From Tipula vernalis (lineage: Eukaryota > Arthropoda > Insecta > Diptera > Tipulidae), in NCBI GenBank assembly GCA_958295665.1, contig OY282560.1, forward strand, positions 308,679,236-308,743,235: a stretch of 64,000 bases of DNA. The letters run 5' to 3'. Made by a program: the position numbers and the translations under genes. Below are positions 22,471-33,415 of the stretch, in pieces. A model generated the notes under the pieces. The model had not been told where the DNA came from and made no database searches. It worked only from the letters and a program-made list of their open reading frames with translations. Position 1 is the first letter of the stretch. Each line of letters begins with the position of its first letter.

Positions 22471-22847
22471 TTTTCGCATTTTAAAATTAACGTACAAAAC
22501 TTCAGATAATTTTTACTAAATTCAATTAAATTTTATACGAATTATATACATTTCAAGCTATTAACTTAATATTTACCTGAACACACCATTTGAATTTAAA
22601 ATTATAAAATAAGTTAAATTTAAATGTAAATATAACTTACTTTCAATATATAATCCTTTAATTTTTAAAAGTAATGAATTTTAAATTTATTGTAAACCAG
22701 ATTGATTTTTTTCTAAAATAAATTGTACCGGATACTTTATAAAAATAAACTGTTTCTAACATCTGAAATTAATATGAAATGCAACAGTTCAAATCTACGT
22801 TAAATTTATTTAAATTTTATGTGGCTATCATTTAAAATCTAATTAGA

Positions 22848-22995
22848 TTCATTTAAATGTTATATTCCTCTTAATGCTTTTTTACTATTTTCCGTTATTT
22901 TTTTGTTCAATTTATAACCTCATGTGTCATGTATTTATTTTAAATTAGTTTTTATTGGAAAAGGATGTGCGGTGCATTAATTTAATTTATTTAAA
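22848..22995 (+). promoter_or_regulatory. upstream region of the SAM gene, duplicated upstream of the transposase gene
   Basis: CATTTAAATGTTATATTCCT, a T-rich block, TTATTTTAAATTA and ATTAATTTAATTTATTTAAA recur in the same order and strand at 27752-27940, before the second gene. The conserved order suggests both genes use copies of one promoter. No TATA box or initiator can be assigned with confidence. Confidence 0.5.
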
Positions 22996-24787
22996 ATCCT
23001 AGTTTGTGCGTTATTTTAATATATTTTCCTTTCAAAGACAAAAGTGTTAGCAAAGTAAAAAAAATGTCGGGAAATTCAGAAAATATAGTGAGTGGGAAAA
23101 GTGTTGAATGTGATATACCGTGTACAAATGACAGTTCGCCATATTTTGATAATAATAACTGCAACCAATACGTTAATTTTGCCAAAATTTTTGTAGATAA
23201 CAATAATTTACATAGTAGTGAAAATGTTTTAAATGTAGAATACAGTTCTAAAAGTGTAAGTGCGTCTAATTCTAATATGGAAATATTATGGAGCGTTAAT
23301 TCCAATGAAGAAATCCATAATTGGTGTACGCAATACGATATTATGGAAGCATTTGAATTGCTTACAAGTAAATATAAATTATGTCTTTTCAAATCAATTA
23401 TTTTCGTCATAACCTCTCACATTTTGAAATTAGAGTTTGTTAAAGTACGTGTAGAACTATTGCCTGCCAAAGTTGGTTATACCAAAACCTACTTAATAAA
23501 TAAAGCCCCCTTGATGAAATCAAACTTTATTTAAGGTATCAACAAATCGAAATCAAATTGTTTCCTATTTTTTTATATGCAGTTCTCGATCCGCGATTGA
23601 TTCGTTTCCGCGGATTCTATAATCGACATGAATATTTGGTTTCATCCCCGAAAATAATTATTATTTTATTTAAATTTACATTTTATTATCTATTATTGTC
23701 TTTGTCAGAGTCTGAAATTACATTGGATCATTTGAAACTAATAAATGAAGAAGAAATAAAAGACTTATTCCAAGATCAACCCCCTGGTCAACGAATTAAC
23801 TTTCGAATTAAATTAAATAAATTTCGAAGTGATAATGTAAATATGGAGATGAACTAGACCTAGACCGATTTACAAAACGCTTATTTACTAATTTCATTTT
23901 AAGAATTTAGATCCACTTCATGTAATAAAATGTAGCTGTGGCCACGATACTTTATCAATGAATTCCGCAATTGAGAAATGGATGGAAAAGAATCAGAATT
24001 TAAATAAATCGAGTTCTTCAGATCAGGTTGTATCTGCAATCCCACGCAACCTACAAAATATTCTAGAGTCCACACATACAGGTCGAACTATATTAGGTCT
24101 GAAAACCAAACCGCTAACTTCTTTTTACAAAAAACAATTACTTAATGTAATCGTTCAAGAGTTTACTGATATGAAAAAAAGAATGCAAATTAAAGAAATA
24201 AATTATTATAATGAGCAAATTCTACAGATGTTTCCAAATGAACCTACAGTGAGTAAGATTAATTTTAATTTGCATATTTGAATTAACTTTTAAAATACCT
24301 CTCTTACAGGATTACTATTTCATACCTGGTCAGAAGACTAAAAACGCTAAAGGCAAGCTGTACGATAAAGCGAGCAATGAGGCAGCAAAATTAAGGTCAT
24401 TAGGCATTTTCACTCAAACTAAGGAAAGAAAAACAAGCTAATCTTGCACCAGCATCAACGGAACAAATATAAGTAATATTTATTGATTGAAAACTTACGA
24501 TTATTATTTTTTTGTTAATTATTTTTAAAAAACTTGCAGCTTCTGAAAATACTGAAGAGAGTGCTGATATCAAAGAATCGCTTTTGTGGCTTTTGTATAA
24601 TGAGGAGCCTTGGGAAACTGTAGTGTTGCACTGGGATAAAACATTTACGAGACGACAAAATATTATAAAGTCTACAAGCAATAACATCGAAATTTTTAAT
24701 AAATTTAAACAATTAAAAAATTATTTGGGATATACATTAGTAAGTATTTTCCTGTTAAACTTCTCTTATTTTGAAAGCTATGTTTGA

Positions 24788-25168
24788 CTTTAGAGCCTCG
24801 AAGGTATAACCCTTGAGCACTAACTAGTTTTGCACAATATTTTCCGAATTCTCGTTTTATTTCAGCTAACATCTTCTGGTTCTTGATCGAATGTACCATA
24901 CAATATATTTTAAATTTGTAAAAATCCAAATAAATATTCAGTTAGCTTTTGAAATACATTTCTCTGACAGAAAAAATTGAAATTCAATTGACTTGCAATT
25001 AAACATTATTCGTGATTTTTTAAAATTAAAAATTATTATTTGATGCATGCGATCAAGTTCCATACGATTTTAGCTAAAATAAACCAAAAATTTGGGAAAT
25101 CTTTCGGAAAAACAAGATGCGATGTGTTTAGCACTTAAGGTGATGTACGGTTCGAGGCTTTTAAATGA
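24788..25168. mobile_element. MITE in an intron of the SAM gene
   Basis: The arms are about 110 bp and imperfect. Left: GAGCCTCGAA, CTTGAGCACTAA, TTTTCCGAA, TTATTTCAGCTAA, CTTGATCGAATG. Right, complemented: AAGCCTCGAA, CTTAAGTGCTAA, TTTTCCGAAA, TTATTTTAGCTAA, CTTGATCGCATG. The element fills most of the intron between the exons ending 24739 and starting 25254. It is non-coding. Confidence 0.7.
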
Positions 25169-25847
25169 AATAGGTATATGGATTTCAATTTTTTTTTTTT
25201 TTTGTAATTTGCAAATATTTTGGAATTTACCATATTATTTTGCGTTATTATAGATTGAAAGAGATTTTTCCAAAATCTACCCAGGAAAGCAAAATAAACT
25301 ACTGGAAAAATGGAATCGATTAAGATTGCATCTCTTGTCGAATGTTCGGAATTTGGTGAAGGATAAAACCAATTCCAACATGCTAAAATTAATTACTAAT
25401 GAAACCAATCAGGGTAGGTACAGAGCACTATTCATTTTGAATTTGAATGAAAATGACGTATGAACTTAAGTTTTCCAAAATCTAATTAAAACTCGTTTTA
25501 ACTTTTCAGATTCAGTAGATGCAATAATAGCATTAAGTATTCATGCTATTTGTAAACCGTTAAAAATTTCATGTGTGATTAACGGTAAAAAGACCATATT
25601 AAACCCATCTATAGCTGACCGCCAGGATGTTTTTCTAATACACATTTCTAAAATTAACGATAAAGAGCGAAAACTCGCGAATTTAAAAAGTAAGCTTTTG
25701 ACCAAAGGACAAAGTTTGCAACCTATAATTTTAGTAGTAGGAGAAGCTTTAAATAATTTAAACGAATTTTATGTAACCTTCGATAATTGCATATACAAAT
25801 TTAGCTCTTTTCTAAAGTGTTTGGACATTGTTTTTAATTATTTTATT

Positions 25848-27510
25848 TAATTTTAAAAACTTAGAGTTTATTTTAAATTCTTTCTTTATTTTTTGTGAAT
25901 TTTTATTTTTTATTTTTTACAAAAACAACTAGTTTCGAGCAGATCTGCTCATCATCAGGTTAATTTAAAACTAAACATGAATTATAAAGTTTAAAAATTT
26001 AAAAATTTGGACCAAATATTTTCGTCTGCATAAAAATTAAAATTATTAACTACATGAACATTCTTGATGTACATATTTTATATACAAACACAGTTGTGGT
26101 TATATACTAATTATATAATCATAAATGTCGTTGCGCTTTATTTTGTCGTTAAGCAAGTCGAAATTATTTCCAATATGACGGCAAAATTTATCAACAAAAC
26201 TACGGTTTAGCTATGGGGAATCCTCTGTCAGGAACACTCGCGGACGTTTTCATTAATCATTATGAATGCACACATATATTTAGCAACAGAAATAAACTTA
26301 AGGAGAAAATCATATACTGGCACAGGTATGTAGATGACATTCTAATACTATTCAACGGCACACAACGACAGTTAACACAACTAAAGAATTACACCAATAG
26401 CATTCATCCACAATTGCAATTTACACTTGAAACAGAAATTGATAAACAAATACACTTCTTAGATTTATCAATCACAAACATAGAACATAAACATGATTTC
26501 AACATATTTCGAAAACCAACACATACAGATCATACAATTAATAGAAGTTCAAATCATCCGATAAAACACAAATATGCCGCATACACACACATGATCAACA
26601 GACTGAACAACACCCCAATGACAGAAGAGAACTACCTCAAAGAATTAAACACAATAAAACACATAGCTGAGAAGAATGGATTCAACCAAAACATAATAAG
26701 AAACATGAATCAAAAATTAATAAACAAAATAGAACGATCAAATTTGACCACACTAACAACGCAATCCACAGAAATAAAGAAATACATATCACTGAATTAC
26801 AATCATCTACACAGCAAAATAACACAAAAATTATTTCATCAATATGGTTACACTGTAGCATTCATAACCAACAACAAAATGCTCCAAAACCTGAAAGAAA
26901 AACCAAAACAAACAGATGATTCCGGAATTTACAAAATAATATGTAACGATTGTTCAAAATTTTATGTCGGCCAAACTGGGAGAAGTTTTAAGACAAGATT
27001 CCAAGAACACATACAAGAAATTAAAAAACCAACAACATCTATCAAATCGAATTATGCACTGCACATAAAAAACGAAAATCACACATTCACTAATTTTGAC
27101 AGCAATCTATCTGTATTGCATCGAATTAATAAAAGCAGCACGATGGATAGGTATGAAGAGATAGAAATATACAAACACAGAAACAACGACGACTTGCTTA
27201 ACGACAAAATAAAGCGCAACGACATTTATGATTATATAATTAGTATATAACCACAACTGTGTTTGTATATAAAATATGTACATCAAGAATGTTCATGTAG
27301 TTAATAATTTTAATTTTTATGCAGACGAAAATATTTGGTCCAAATTTTTAAATTTTTAAACTTTATAATTCATGTTTAGTTTTAAATTAACCTGATGATG
27401 AGCAGATCTGCTCGAAACTAGTTGTTTTTGTAAAAAATAAAAAATAAAAATTCACAAAAAATAAAGAAAGAATTTAAAATAAACTCTAAGTTTTTAAAAT
27501 TAAATAAAAT
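25848..27510 (+). mobile_element. Penelope-like element, 5'-truncated, with 321-bp inverted arms
   Basis: 25840-26160 and 27190-27510 are collinear reverse complements with no indel that I can see. The right arm is the 3' end of the element, including its last 20 or so codons. The left arm is an inverted copy of it. Inverted, 5'-truncated copies are characteristic of Penelope elements. ATTTTATT at 25840-25847 recurs at 27511-27518 and may be the target duplication, although the arm sequence makes this ambiguous. The insertion lies in the last exon of the SAM gene. Confidence 0.85.
26163..27250 (+). CDS. Penelope reverse transcriptase (C-terminal part) with GIY-YIG endonuclease
   Basis: The frame is open from the arm boundary at about 26163; the first internal Met is 26213, but the true N-terminus is lost. 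The reverse transcriptase palm is clear: YFQYDGKIYQQNYGLAMGNP, then YWHRYVDDILIL with the catalytic YVDD, then HFLDLSI and FRKPTHTDHTINRSSNHP. After a linker comes a GIY-YIG nuclease (SGIYKIICNDCSKFYVGQTG, then RFQEHIQEI, with N-terminal CNDC metal-type ligands) and KSNYALHIKNENHTF. The GIY-YIG domain nicks target DNA. The segment is uninterrupted for about 360 codons, so the insertion is recent. Without the N-terminal reverse transcriptase motifs it is not autonomous. Confidence 0.9.
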
Positions 27511-27751
27511 ATTTTATTGTGATAAAGCGTGTTTTTTAATTGAATCGCAAGATGTCAATATACATATTGTTTTTAAGTTAACAAATACCTTAAATCTTAA
27601 ATATCCGAAAGAATGTCAAATTTTTTGGCAATTTATACAAAAGTTTTTTTTTTTGGAATTAATACATCATATGATATACGTAATTCAAATTTAAATCATT
27701 TTATAACAAATTTAAACACTTAAGTAAAATTTGTTACATTTAACATTTAAT

Positions 27752-27940
27752 CATTTAAATTTCATATTCCTCTGAAATAGTTTTTTAGTCTTTCCTTATT
27801 TTTTTGGTTAAAGTTTCAACATCGTGTTTTATTTTAAATTAAGTGAAGATCGCTATGCGAAGTGTTGTAGTAGAAATATAGAGTATTATAGATTTTTGTT
27901 GATCATTAATTTAATTTAATTATTTTAAATCGTAGTGGAT
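27752..27940 (+). promoter_or_regulatory. second copy of the duplicated upstream region
   Basis: Same ordered words as 22848-22995, with about 45 extra bases in the middle (around 27845-27905). It lies about 140 bp before the start of the zinc-finger/transposase gene. Confidence 0.5.
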
Positions 27941-28078
27941 ATTTTATTCATTATTAGTATATCGAAAAGTTCAAAGTGATTTTTTTTTTTTTTAACATCG
28001 AAGAATATTAATAAAATGAAATAATAATTTAAGTCACATTTAACATAAATTTTAATAAGTTTAATTAATCAAAGTAAA

Positions 28079-30376
28079 ATGTATAAATGTAATATGTGCG
28101 ATTTAACTTTTAATTTTCCTCATATATTAACTAAACATTTACTGAATGAACATTGTATGAATAAATATGGTCGATTTGAATGTAAACAATCGGGGTGCAC
28201 TCAAACTTTTCAAAATATATACGCTTTCATAAGACATCTAAATAGATTGCACAAAAAATATATAAATAAAACTAGTGAATTACCTGAAAAGCATAACTTC
28301 CAGACTAATTGTAATGCTAACAATGCATCTACGTCCAATATTGTATCTGGCAGTAGTGATTTACTAGATTTAAACACGTTAAGTGATGAACCACTTTATG
28401 AACGCTTACAAAATCAGCCGAATGTGGCTTGTGATGTATCAAACATTTTAAGTAATCAGTTAAAAATGTTAAAAAAGAATGCATTGTCTCTTACCCTAAA
28501 CCTTCACAATAAAAATAATTTGACTATAGGAAATGTCACTGGAATTCAAAATGACATCATTTCTGATATTGTTCAACCGATCTAAAGAAGATAAAAGTGT
28601 GGCAAATGCAAAAAATATAATTGAAACTTTAGAGAATACGTTTAGTGGATTTGAAACTGAATACAGGTTGATTAAACGACTTAAAGAATTAAAGCTGTAT
28701 CAAGAACCAAAAGCTTATTCAATGAGTAATGAAATGACTGACATAATATTGCATCATACCCCTACTATTGCGCCAAATAATATGTGCGGTATACTGATGC
28801 CAATATCGTTCCAAATTCAAAAATATTTTGAATCTCAAAGTATATTAAGGGAAACTTTGGAAAATATGACCCGACTAAAGCAATTACCTCACAACTGTTT
28901 CGAAAATTTATTGAATGGATCGATTTGGAAAAATAAAATGGAACATTCTCAAGATAGAATTTTGATACCAATTAACTTATATTTTGATGATTTTCAAATC
29001 GATAATAGTTTAGGACCACACGCAAACGTACACACAATAAGCTTACTATATAACTTTCCAACCATTCCAAGTCACCACATATCCAAACTTGAGAATATTT
29101 TTCTAGCTGCAGTTTACAATAATCAACACCGTTATGCATGTGGAAATAATGTAGCACTTGCACCACTAGTTGCAGAATTAAATAAACTTCAAGAAACTGG
29201 TGTTGAAGTAGCAACAAAAGAAGGAACTTTTGTGATTCATGTTATGTTATCTCAAATTCTTGGAGATAATTTAGGATTGAATAATATTTTAGGTTTTAAT
29301 GACTGTTTTAATTCAAACTCTTGTTGTCGAGCCTGTACTCGAGTAAAAAGAGAAATAAAAAAGGATTGTGTTGAGCACACGGAACATTTAAGAACAAGAG
29401 AATCTTACGATAATTGCATTAAACCAAACAACTACGTTTCAACAGGTGTCAAAGAAAATTCGATTTTTAACAGCATTCCTAATTTTCACATAACAGATAA
29501 TTTTGTATTTGATGTAATGCACGATCTATTTGAGGGTGTATGTGGATACGATATGGTTGAAATAGTGCGATACTACATCCTAAAGAAAAAAAAGTTCTCA
29601 CTTGATGTTTTTAACTTTAGGAAACAAATGTTCGATTACGGTGAATTGGAAATTGGCAATATATTTGGTCCACTACAAATTTCGCATAAAAAAAAATCTA
29701 AAATCAAATCAAATGCTCGGGAAATGCAAACATTCGTAACGTATTTTCCCATAATAATTGGCGATTTAATAGACAATGATGATGAAGTATGGCATTTTTT
29801 TTAACATTGTTAACAATAATTGATATTATAACACTTCCAAGTTTAACTTTACATACATAAACATAATGCTTTATAGCAATCAATATTCCAACAAAATTTG
29901 AAGCCAAAACACCATTTTATGGTTCATTATGTCACCGCAATTAAAAAATGTGGACCTCTTAAAAACATGTGGAGTTATCGATTCGAGGCGCAACACAGAG
30001 AACACAAAATATACATGCGGAATGTATCTTCTGGGCTAGAAGATTATTATCAGTTAAATTTACATAACGCATTTGTTATTAAACGGTTAACTTTTAAAGG
30101 AAAGTTGTACAAAAAAGGATTTTTCATATTTGTCAAACAGCAAGTCGTTGAATGTGTCTATACAGAATTGAATTTATAATTAAAGCAAATACCGGTTTAA
30201 TTTATTTAATTTGTACAAAATATGATTTGGCTTATTTCGACTGCCATATACAATCATTTGTTATGAATTTGAATAATTGTAATTTAGAAATAATTGAAAT
30301 TTATGAAACTGGAGCCCCTTTTCATTCTTATACCACAAATGATGGTAGAAGGGTAGTAAGAAAAATGTTTTTTTGA
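28079..30376 (+). pseudogene. C2H2 zinc-finger DDE-type transposase of the CACT-type element
   Basis: The N-terminus has two C2H2 fingers (CNMC...H...H and CKQSGC...H...H, residues 4-55). The body contains LYFDDFQIDNSLGPHANVHT, LAPLVAELNKLQETGVEVAT, LGDNLGLNNILGFNDCF, CCRACTRVK, VFDVMHDLFEGVCGYDMVEI and LKPKHHFMVHY, then GPLKNMWSYRFEAQHREHK. The conserved acidic residues (DDF, MHDLFEG, RFEAQH) suggest a DDE/D nuclease of the CMC/EnSpm type. The C-terminus (DCHIQSFVMN...TTNDGRRVV) runs to 30376 in another frame. The frame breaks near 28570, at a T-run near 29800, near 29890 and near 30170, so it is a pseudogene. The family assignment is from motif memory. Confidence 0.65.
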
Positions 30377-30979
30377 AAATAAATAAATACCATGTAGAAT
30401 TGTTTTGTATTTTACTGTAACATGAATTTTTATATTTTTATGTACTTTGATTTGTATCCAACATCTTATTAAATAAAATGGAAAAAAATTATTTAAAACG
30501 CAAATTATCAGTATACTCGTATTATTTATTTTTATATGCAACAAATAAATTGAATTTGAGAATTTTACCCAAAGGTGCAATTGAAGATCATAATTAAGAC
30601 AAAAAAAAAAATCTTTTAAAAATTAAAATGAGACCATTTTTAAATTACAACCTGTCCATTTAATTTTCAGTTGAAAATTCAATTTAATTTCATATAATGA
30701 ACTGTTAAAATTGGGGTAAAATTCAAATGAACCACAATTTAAAATTGAACTCGTATCATTTCAAAATAATGTTGTTCTATTGTAAAAATATTTTTTAAAA
30801 TGCACTTAAAAATAATTACGATTCTATTAAATTTTAAATGAAAAAATTTAGTAAATATATGTTATCTTAATCTAAATTTTACATAATGAACAGATTAAAA
30901 TAATATTTTAATCCATTTAAAAACTAAATGGTCATATAGTTGACCGAAAAATACCTGGAAAATATATGAATTTTACCTA
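30377..30979. other. 3' flank and subterminal region of the CACT-type element
   Basis: AAATAAATAAA follows the gene and may serve as its polyadenylation signal. The rest is AT-rich with spaced CATTTAA, CAAATGA and TTTAAATG words (about 30657, 30728, 30832 and 30925). The same words crowd 22590-22870 at the other end, as expected for transposase-binding subterminal repeats. Confidence 0.5.
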
Positions 30980-31005
30980 GATTTTACTATTTTTTTTTCT
31001 GAGTG
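30980..31005 (-). repeat. right terminal inverted repeat
   Basis: It ends ...TTTTTTTTTCTGAGTG on this strand, complementary to the CACT(G/C)AGAAAAA left end. TG follows it and TG precedes the left end. Confidence 0.55.
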
Positions 31006-31079
31006 TGGAAAACAGAAAAGGCAGAAGCTAAATTAGCCGTATAGTTACAAAAACCGGAAATCGAGCAGTTTGCAATCAA

Positions 31080-33250
31080 AAATGAATGAATAAGGGCGAC
31101 TGACGGCCCGATTATACTCGTAAATAAAAAGGACGGGTACTACCAATTATAGATGAACAAACTGACCAGCTGTATGATTAACTATTCACCATGTTAGATG
31201 CGAGAAACGGGTTTTATCGTGTTCCTGTTAATTCGTAATGTACAAAGTTCACATCTCTCGTATAATACCAAACGGCCAGTATGAGTTTTTATGAATGTCA
31301 TTTGGGTTGCGCACGGCAGCTGCCATTTTTCCAGATTTATAAACGAAATTTTACGTGATTTCGTTGCACAGCGCAAGTTACTGGTCTACATGGATTGTTT
31401 AGTTATACCATCAGAAAATGTAAAATCCAATATTGGTATATTAAAGGAAGTATTAAACATCTTTAGTGAATATGGGTTAGTTACCAATTGAAAAAATGCG
31501 CTTTTCTAATGAGCACGATCAATTATTAGGGGTACGAAATATCCAATGGTATGACGAAGCCGTCATCTCAGAAAACTGACGCCGTAACGAATTTTCCTCA
31601 ACCGAAAGATGTGGAAAGATTACAAAGTTTTTTGGGATTGACCAATTATTTTTTTAAGTTTGGATTTTGACGGTCCGGAATTTGACGTAAAGGAAAAAAT
31701 CGCATTTCGTGAGTTGAAAGCCAAACTATCTCACATCCAGTTTTACACATATTTAATCCGAATCGTAACACAGAACAAATTTGGGTTTATCCAGTTTTAT
31801 TGCAGATGAATTATGAAAACCAATTGTACCATCCGGTACTGTATTGTAAAAGAACAAGTAAAGTCAAGAAAACTATGATAGTTACCATTTGGAAGTGTTA
31901 GCTATTGTCAGTGCCTTAAAAAAATTTCGTGTTATACGGAACAAAAAAAGCGATCTAACGCAACGTGTCGGCAGATGGACAATGTTTTGCAAGATTTCAA
32001 CTATACCATAGAACATTGGAGTGGTTGTCGAATCAGACACTCTGATGCTCTCAGTCGATATCTGATAATCGCTTATATTGACAACGCATTAACTGAGCGA
32101 ATCCGGGTTGCACAAGTGACGGATGAACAATTAAATTGAATCAAAAAGTGCTTGGAGAAAGGACCGATTCAAAACTACAATTTGTATGATGAGTTAAAAT
32201 ACCGAAATGGAAAAGACCGTTACGATTTTTTGTATATTCCCAGAGGAATGTAATTTGAATTAATAAAAACTACCCATGAAATAGGCCATTTTGAGAATGT
32301 TACACCCCTGATTTGATAGGAAAAATTCAAAATGTAATCCAGAGTTGTATTCTATATATGTATACTATAAGAGCGGAAGTTGGGCAAAAAAGAACGCCTC
32401 CTGAATCCAAGACCAAAGTAAGATCTGCCTTTGTCAACCTAACGTGGGTCATTTAGGTTCGATTACTGTTACCAAAAAAACATATTTTTATATTTTGGAA
32501 ATTATGGATGGATTCACAAAATTTGTTTGGTTGTATCCAGTAAAGGCCATAACAACAATAGAGATGCTCCAGAAACTTAAAGTGCAAAAAACGAACTTCA
32601 GTAAAGGTACCGGTTTAACTTCTGTTGATTTTAAAACATATTGTTCAAATGAAAATATTCAGCATTTACAGATAACGACGGGAGTACTAAGGGGGAATGG
32701 ACAAGTCGAAAGAAAACATCTGCTTATCATACCTGTTTTAACAAAAAATATCCTTATCCAATCTTGAAGGTTGGTACAATTTTGTTAACCAATTACAAAT
32801 CTTTATTAATACCAGTTGGCAGCGAACCATTAATGGAAGTCTATTTCAATTATTATTTGGTGTACAAATGTTTGTTAGGGATGGCTAGCTGCAAGCTTCA
32901 ACGGAGAACGCACAAGCATACGTAATTAAGCTGTAAGCAAAATTGAGCAGGCCCAACAGGTGAATGTAAGGAATTTTAACAAGCAAAGAAAAGCGGCCAC
33001 GAAATACAAATTAATGACGTGATCACAATTAAAAAGACACAATTTGGCACGGGCCAAAACATTTCACCAAAATATTTAGGATCTTATAAAGTCTCTAAAA
33101 CGGCATCCTCGATAATTATCGCAAATCGATGTTATGTACTATGTTAAATTCGTTTACCACTCCAAAATCGGGGTCTTAAAACATCAAGCAAAAGTTAACA
33201 ATTTGTGATCGACATTTTCGTATCGAGGATGTCAATTTCATGATTCAATT
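31080..33250 (+). pseudogene. gypsy E: highly decayed Ty3/gypsy pol
   Basis: Scattered pol motifs on the plus strand, in order: an IILVNKKDG reverse transcriptase start (31105), FINEILRDFVAQRKLLVYMD with YMDC where the catalytic YMDD should be (about 31385), GLTNYF (31640), a HSDALSRYL end of RNase H (32040), integrase core ILEIMDGFTKFVWLYPVKAI (32490), and HLQITTGVLRGNGQVERKH with the catalytic Glu (32670). There are many frameshifts and stops, so the copy is old. It differs from gypsy A-D: the HLGSI...FTKFVWLYP and GNGQVER blocks belong to another gypsy lineage. No LTRs are recognised. Confidence 0.75.
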
Positions 33251-33378
33251 TTGTTACCTTAACATGCTTGCGAAGGAATCGAGGATTTGCCCTTTAGGAA
33301 CTTAAATAATTTAACTTGAATAAAACGCTCAGGGCGCTTTATTCGAATAAAATGCCCAGTAGGCGTACTGTTTGTTTA

Positions 33379-33415
33379 AAGCCCCTAGGCGTTTTTTACG
33401 GTGGAAGACAGTAGT
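33379..33415 (-). repeat. inverted partner of 20649-20691
   Basis: GGCGTTTTTTACGGTGGAAG and ACAGTAGT form the reverse complement of the left partner. AATAAAACGCTC and AATAAAATGCCC words precede it. It could be one end of a large inverted-repeat element or an independent solo copy. Confidence 0.6.

Larger units (their letters stand above)
23064..27690 (+). pseudogene. SAM-domain gene of the CACT-type element, interrupted
   Basis: Inferred exons: 23064-23367; 23709-23836; about 23904-24248; 24310-24441; 24540-24739; 25254-25413; 25510-25839. The reading continues beyond the Penelope insertion (27511 to about 27690, with LNLKYPKECQIFWQFIQ). Most junctions have good GT...AG sites, for example ACA/GTGAGTAAG at 24249. 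Joined exons 1-2 give a SAM-like helical domain (HNWCTQYDIMEAFELL, then LDHLKLINEEEIKDL, then GQRINFRIKLNKF). Later exons give a conserved body (PRNLQNIL, YFIPGQKTK, DYYF, EKWNRLR). A stop at 24439-24441 and the Penelope insertion disable it. An ATG at 23004 is an alternative start. SAM domains mediate oligomerisation or nucleic-acid binding; a role as transposase partner is inference. Confidence 0.6.
22438..31005 (+). mobile_element. CACT-ended (CACTA/EnSpm-like) two-gene DNA transposon
   Basis: The left end starts CACTGAGAAAAA. The right end, read on the other strand, starts CACTCAGAAAAAA and continues AATAGTAAAAT, like the left TTTACTATTTT region. TG flanks both outer ends, a possible 2-bp target duplication. 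Subterminal DNA on both sides is crowded with CATTTAAA/TTTAAATG words. Inside are a SAM-domain gene (23064-27690) and a zinc-finger transposase gene (28079-30376), both on the plus strand. CACT ends, subterminal repeats and two genes fit the CACTA group. The transposase motifs resemble a multi-copy animal family often found beside SAM-domain genes. About 2 kb is later insertion (Penelope, MITE). It is probably dead. Confidence 0.65.

Noticed and set aside
28533..28585. Possible programmed frameshift between the zinc-finger and transposase parts
   Set aside because: There is no slippery heptamer, and at least three more breaks occur downstream, so ordinary decay is the simpler reading.
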